Made by a program: the position numbers and the translations under genes. Shown here piece after piece: positions 41,213-43,440 of a stretch of 43,440 nt of DNA (within the stretch, counting starts at the first letter, position 1; every line of letters begins with the position of its first letter). The DNA is taken from assembly GCF_020662345.1 (NCBI RefSeq), contig NZ_VMOA01000046.1, positions 1 through 43,440 on the forward strand. The letters are read 5' to 3'. The notes beneath the pieces were generated by a model, which searched no databases, was not told where the DNA came from, and saw only the letters and a program-made list of their open reading frames with translations. This stretch comes from Methylobacterium sp. W2 (GTDB lineage Bacteria > Pseudomonadota > Alphaproteobacteria > Rhizobiales > Beijerinckiaceae).

Positions 41213-43192
41213 TCAGAAAAGGAATCGGTCCCCTTCAGCGTGGGTCACGTGATCGCATGGGACAACATCCAGGAGTGTCGACTCCGCGCGGGCGCCGACG
41301 ATGATCTGGATGTCCCCCGCGCTCTCGATAGCCCCGTGCACGCGGGACAGCAACGCGGCGAAGTCGGCTGGTGCCATTTCCTGCGCGCCGGGGCTGTCGA
41401 GGACCAGCAAGCCCGGGTGCCGACCGTACATGCGTTGCCGTGACACTTCGATCACGGCGAGCGCCGCCGCGATCCGGACGCGCAGGTTCTCACCTGGGGA
41501 AAGCTTCCCGAAGCTCGTCAGGGCATGACCCTGCATGATGCGCATCGCACCCCCCGTACCCAAGTCCATGCTCTCGATGTTCTGGACCCCGAAGGAGCGG
41601 GAGAGTTCGGTGATCTCCCGCGAGACGTCGGCGAGGATCTCCCGTGCCAGGCCGTCGTAGAGATCCTTGGTGACTTCCTCGGCGACCTTGAGCACGGTCT
41701 CGTCGTGTTGGCCGATGTCGTCGGCGGCCTGCTCCTCGACCTTCTCCTCCTGCTCGGCGGCGATCAGGGCCATGAGTTGCTCGCGCTGGGCCTCGAACCC
41801 CCGGATCTCCAATTCCAGGTCGGCCGTGTCGTCCTTCCTCAACTCGGCTTCGAGGGCACGTACGGCGGCGATGGCCTTTCCCAGATCTTGCTCCGCCCCG
41901 CGCTGCGATGCCTGCGCGCCCTCGGATTGCAGACGAAGCTCGGCGACGGCGGCCGCAACGTCGTCCGCGTCATGCTGCAGTTCCTCAAGGCGCAGACCGT
42001 CCTCGTCCTCGGCCGGGGTCTCGCGGGTGCCGCACAGTGCGCAGGTCGATCCCTCTCCGGCCCGGGCGTGCCGGTCATGGTCAATGCCAGCGTCGCACGA
42101 GGGGCAGCAGACCGGGCGCAACGTACGCAGGACCACCCCGGCCGCCCGGTCGTCCTTGAGCTGCTGCAGCGCCCGTCGCGTATCGGCGAGTGTGGTGGTC
42201 GCACCCTGCAACTGACGCTCAAGCCTGAACGCGTCCTGCCGTTTCGCCTCTACCTGCTCGCGCAGGCCGAGGAGACGACCGTCCTCATGCAGCATCATGG
42301 CACGAAGGTCGGCGCGCACCATCCCGGGGCGGACCCGTCCACGTGCGGACTCCAATGAGGATTCCACCTTTTCGAGCCGGGCCTGGAGCCTCTCCCTCAA
42401 GCCGCCGGACGTCGATGGACGCTCGACCTTCGTCGCCTTGAGCCGCTTGAGCGCCGTCGACGCGGCCGTGTAGGTGCTGACCCACGGCAGGCCCATGAAC
42501 ATCTGGAGCAGGCGAAGCGGGATGGCGTCGATCAGCAACTCGCCGAATACCGCCTTGCCCGGCCCCTCGACGAACAGCGCGGAGGCGATCACCGGCCAGC
42601 CGTGCGTGTGACTGCCGTCCTTCTCGTTGTGGGCATGGAACCGCGCAAAGCCGAACTCGGCCAGCATCGCGTCCTCGACCGCGCGCTCAAGGGGCTTGCC
42701 GACAGTGCCTTCGAACAGCGGAAGCCATGCCTCGTCCTGCTCACGGCAGAACGTCCCGACCGCATCCTTGTCGGTATTGCCCGCTTCCTTGGTGACGAGG
42801 AGGCGATGACCGATGCCGTTGGCTTCGAAGATCACTTTCGCACGGCTGAGCCATCGCCAGACATCCGGCTTGATGCGGTCGTGGATGTTCCCTCGGATGC
42901 CGCCCTGTATCACGTTCAGGAGCGTCGACTTCCCACGGGAATTCTGGTCGGAGACGATGGCCCAGAGGCCCGGTCCGAATGTGAACGTCTTGGCGAACGG
43001 ACCGTCGGCGGAAGTGCCCTCCTTCACCCCTTCGAGTGTGACGGACCGGATGCGGAGGCTTTTCCTGCGCGGGAGCGTGGATTGCGGCTCGACGCCGTGT
43101 CGGTCCAGGATCTCCTGAACGGTCGGGATCGGCAGCGACGCCTTGCCGGCGATGGACTCGACCCATTCCGCTGCGGTGGCTTGCGTGGTCAT
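41213..43192 (-). CDS. Rad50/SMC-like ATPase with zinc-hook-like motif
   Basis: The 659-residue protein has a split ABC-type ATPase. Walker A is SDQNSRGKSTLL (about 81-92), the signature is LSPGE (564-568), and Walker B is LLVLDSPGAQE (Asp599). Ser replaces the usual Glu after the Asp. The middle is a coiled coil (about 260-520) interrupted by CCPSC (about 362-366) and CALC (384-387), a zinc-ribbon pair at the tip like a Rad50 hook. The ATG overlaps the stop of a gene upstream. Its partner downstream has a nuclease motif. ABC-three-component or Lamassu-type defence is a reasonable comparison, not proven. Confidence 0.85.
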   Translation of the reverse strand: MTTQATAAEWVESIAGKASLPIPTVQEILDRHGVEPQSTLPRRKSLRIRSVTLEGVKEGTSADGPFAKTFTFGPGLWAIVSDQNSRGKSTLLNVIQGGIRGNIHDRIKPDVWRWLSRAKVIFEANGIGHRLLVTKEAGNTDKDAVGTFCREQDEAWLPLFEGTVGKPLERAVEDAMLAEFGFARFHAHNEKDGSHTHGWPVIASALFVEGPGKAVFGELLIDAIPLRLLQMFMGLPWVSTYTAASTALKRLKATKVERPSTSGGLRERLQARLEKVESSLESARGRVRPGMVRADLRAMMLHEDGRLLGLREQVEAKRQDAFRLERQLQGATTTLADTRRALQQLKDDRAAGVVLRTLRPVCCPSCDAGIDHDRHARAGEGSTCALCGTRETPAEDEDGLRLEELQHDADDVAAAVAELRLQSEGAQASQRGAEQDLGKAIAAVRALEAELRKDDTADLELEIRGFEAQREQLMALIAAEQEEKVEEQAADDIGQHDETVLKVAEEVTKDLYDGLAREILADVSREITELSRSFGVQNIESMDLGTGGAMRIMQGHALTSFGKLSPGENLRVRIAAALAVIEVSRQRMYGRHPGLLVLDSPGAQEMAPADFAALLSRVHGAIESAGDIQIIVGARAESTLLDVVPCDHVTHAEGDRFLF

Positions 43193-43313
43193 GGTCGTCC
43201 CCTGATCGCCTTAAGTCGGTCGAGGACACGCTCCTTGATGGAGGGTATCTCCGTCCCATGGCGGGCATCGCGGTATTCGGGATGGAGGTACTGGTCCCCC
43301 TTCAGGTCGGACC
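43189..43313 (-). pseudogene. 3' remnant of a third operon gene, cut by an IS
   Basis: A frame reading RSDLKGDQYLHPEYRDARHG, EIPSIKERVLDRLKAIRGRP ends with TGA overlapping the ATPase ATG (ATGA), the coupling expected of an operon partner. The frame loses protein character at 43313, where an IS end begins. So the upstream gene of this system is probably disrupted in this copy. The identity is unknown. Confidence 0.65.
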
Positions 43314-43440
43314 TGACCTGACCGGTATTTTGGACCGAGCCGATTGAGAGGCTACTGCATGGTGGCGACCATGGGTAGCCGGAAGGCCAGATCCGGGAAG
43401 GTGACAGGCGCGGGCGGCCGGTAGCCCAAGGACGAATGCG
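43314..43440 (-). mobile_element. insertion sequence end (IS3-family-like), partial
   Basis: The plus strand from TGACCTG at 43314 resembles the terminal repeat of IS3-family elements. Behind it, on the minus strand, lies the C-terminus of a transposase. The element continues beyond the window, so its other end and any target duplication cannot be seen. Confidence 0.65.
43352..43438 (-). CDS. transposase C-terminus (IS3/IS481 type), partial
   Basis: The last 28 residues read HSSLGYRPPAPVTFPDLAF and end MVATMQ. The H-S-x-LGYRPPAP motif is the typical end of an integrase-core (DDE) transposase of IS3/IS481 elements. It stops at 43352-43354. The catalytic residues lie outside the window. Confidence 0.8.
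   Translation of the reverse strand, partial: HSSLGYRPPAPVTFPDLAFRLPMVATMQ

Noticed and set aside
41525..42358. 277-residue plus-strand open frame
   Set aside because: Antisense to the coiled coil of the SMC-like ATPase; its Leu-rich runs mirror the Glu/Lys codons there.
1..43440. CRISPR arrays and tRNA/rRNA genes
   Set aside because: No regularly spaced short repeats with unique spacers and no tRNA-like cloverleaf or rRNA sequence was recognised while reading the sequence; a dedicated search (tRNAscan-SE, CRISPR finder) was not possible.

Overview
The window reads as GC-rich alphaproteobacterial DNA, most like Methylobacterium/Methylorubrum. Three things point there: an SOS box of the alphaproteobacterial type (GAAC-N7-GAAC, the reverse of GTTC-N7-GTTC) ahead of umuD, two promoters matching the EcfG general-stress consensus (GGAAC-N16/17-CGTT), and the gene content (DUF3140, YghA-type SDR, DUF4126, Met-rich peptide with a molybdoenzyme and cytochrome b). 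No replication, partition or conjugation gene is visible, so plasmid versus chromosome cannot be decided. The mix of defence genes, a resolvase, an insertion sequence end and several decayed genes marks it as accessory DNA.

Layout. 0-3.6 kb: a DUF927-like P-loop ATPase facing an SOS-controlled umuDC translesion polymerase operon. 3.8-11.7 kb: a transglutaminase-like protease and a metabolic/detoxification cluster. The cluster holds an AraC regulator divergent from SDR-VOC-saccharopine-dehydrogenase-like genes, then a TetR regulator divergent from SDR-NTF2-SDR-VOC genes. Three TetR-type operators spaced exactly 43 bp apart lie in the second divergent gap. 11.7-13.2 kb: a promoter, a strong hairpin and decayed plasmid-type small genes. 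13.3-15.9 kb: two convergent genes of unknown function, one with a PD-(D/E)XK-like motif. 16.0-18.1 kb: a broken VOC gene and a large HNH protein carrying six DnaJ-like CPxC zinc modules. 18.9-19.4 kb: a serine resolvase.

19.7-27.5 kb is a restriction-like defence locus. A GIY-YIG (T5orf172-like) protein is divergent from a tightly packed four-gene operon: cytosine-C5 DNA methyltransferase, GHKL/MORC-like ATPase, Z1 superfamily-II helicase-like protein, and a PD-(D/E)XK protein of the DUF4420 type. This combination matches the MutL/MORC-type restriction systems predicted comparatively by Aravind and colleagues.

27.9-38.9 kb is a stress and redox block. It contains a sulfite-oxidase-like protein, a SnoaL-like cyclase, a DJ-1/PfpI protein with an EcfG promoter, a catalase-family protein, an alpha/beta hydrolase, an EcfG-driven operon for a Met-rich periplasmic peptide plus cytochrome b plus a YedY-like molybdoenzyme (a probable hypochlorite/methionine-sulfoxide system), DUF3140, a stress SDR, DUF4126 and a flavin amine oxidase. 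39.2-43.4 kb holds a Rad50/SMC-like zinc-hook ATPase followed by a large protein with a C-terminal PD-(D/E)XK-like motif. Their upstream partner gene has been cut off by an IS whose transposase end leaves the window. This last locus, the HNH/zinc-module protein and the convergent pair are the best candidates for undescribed systems.
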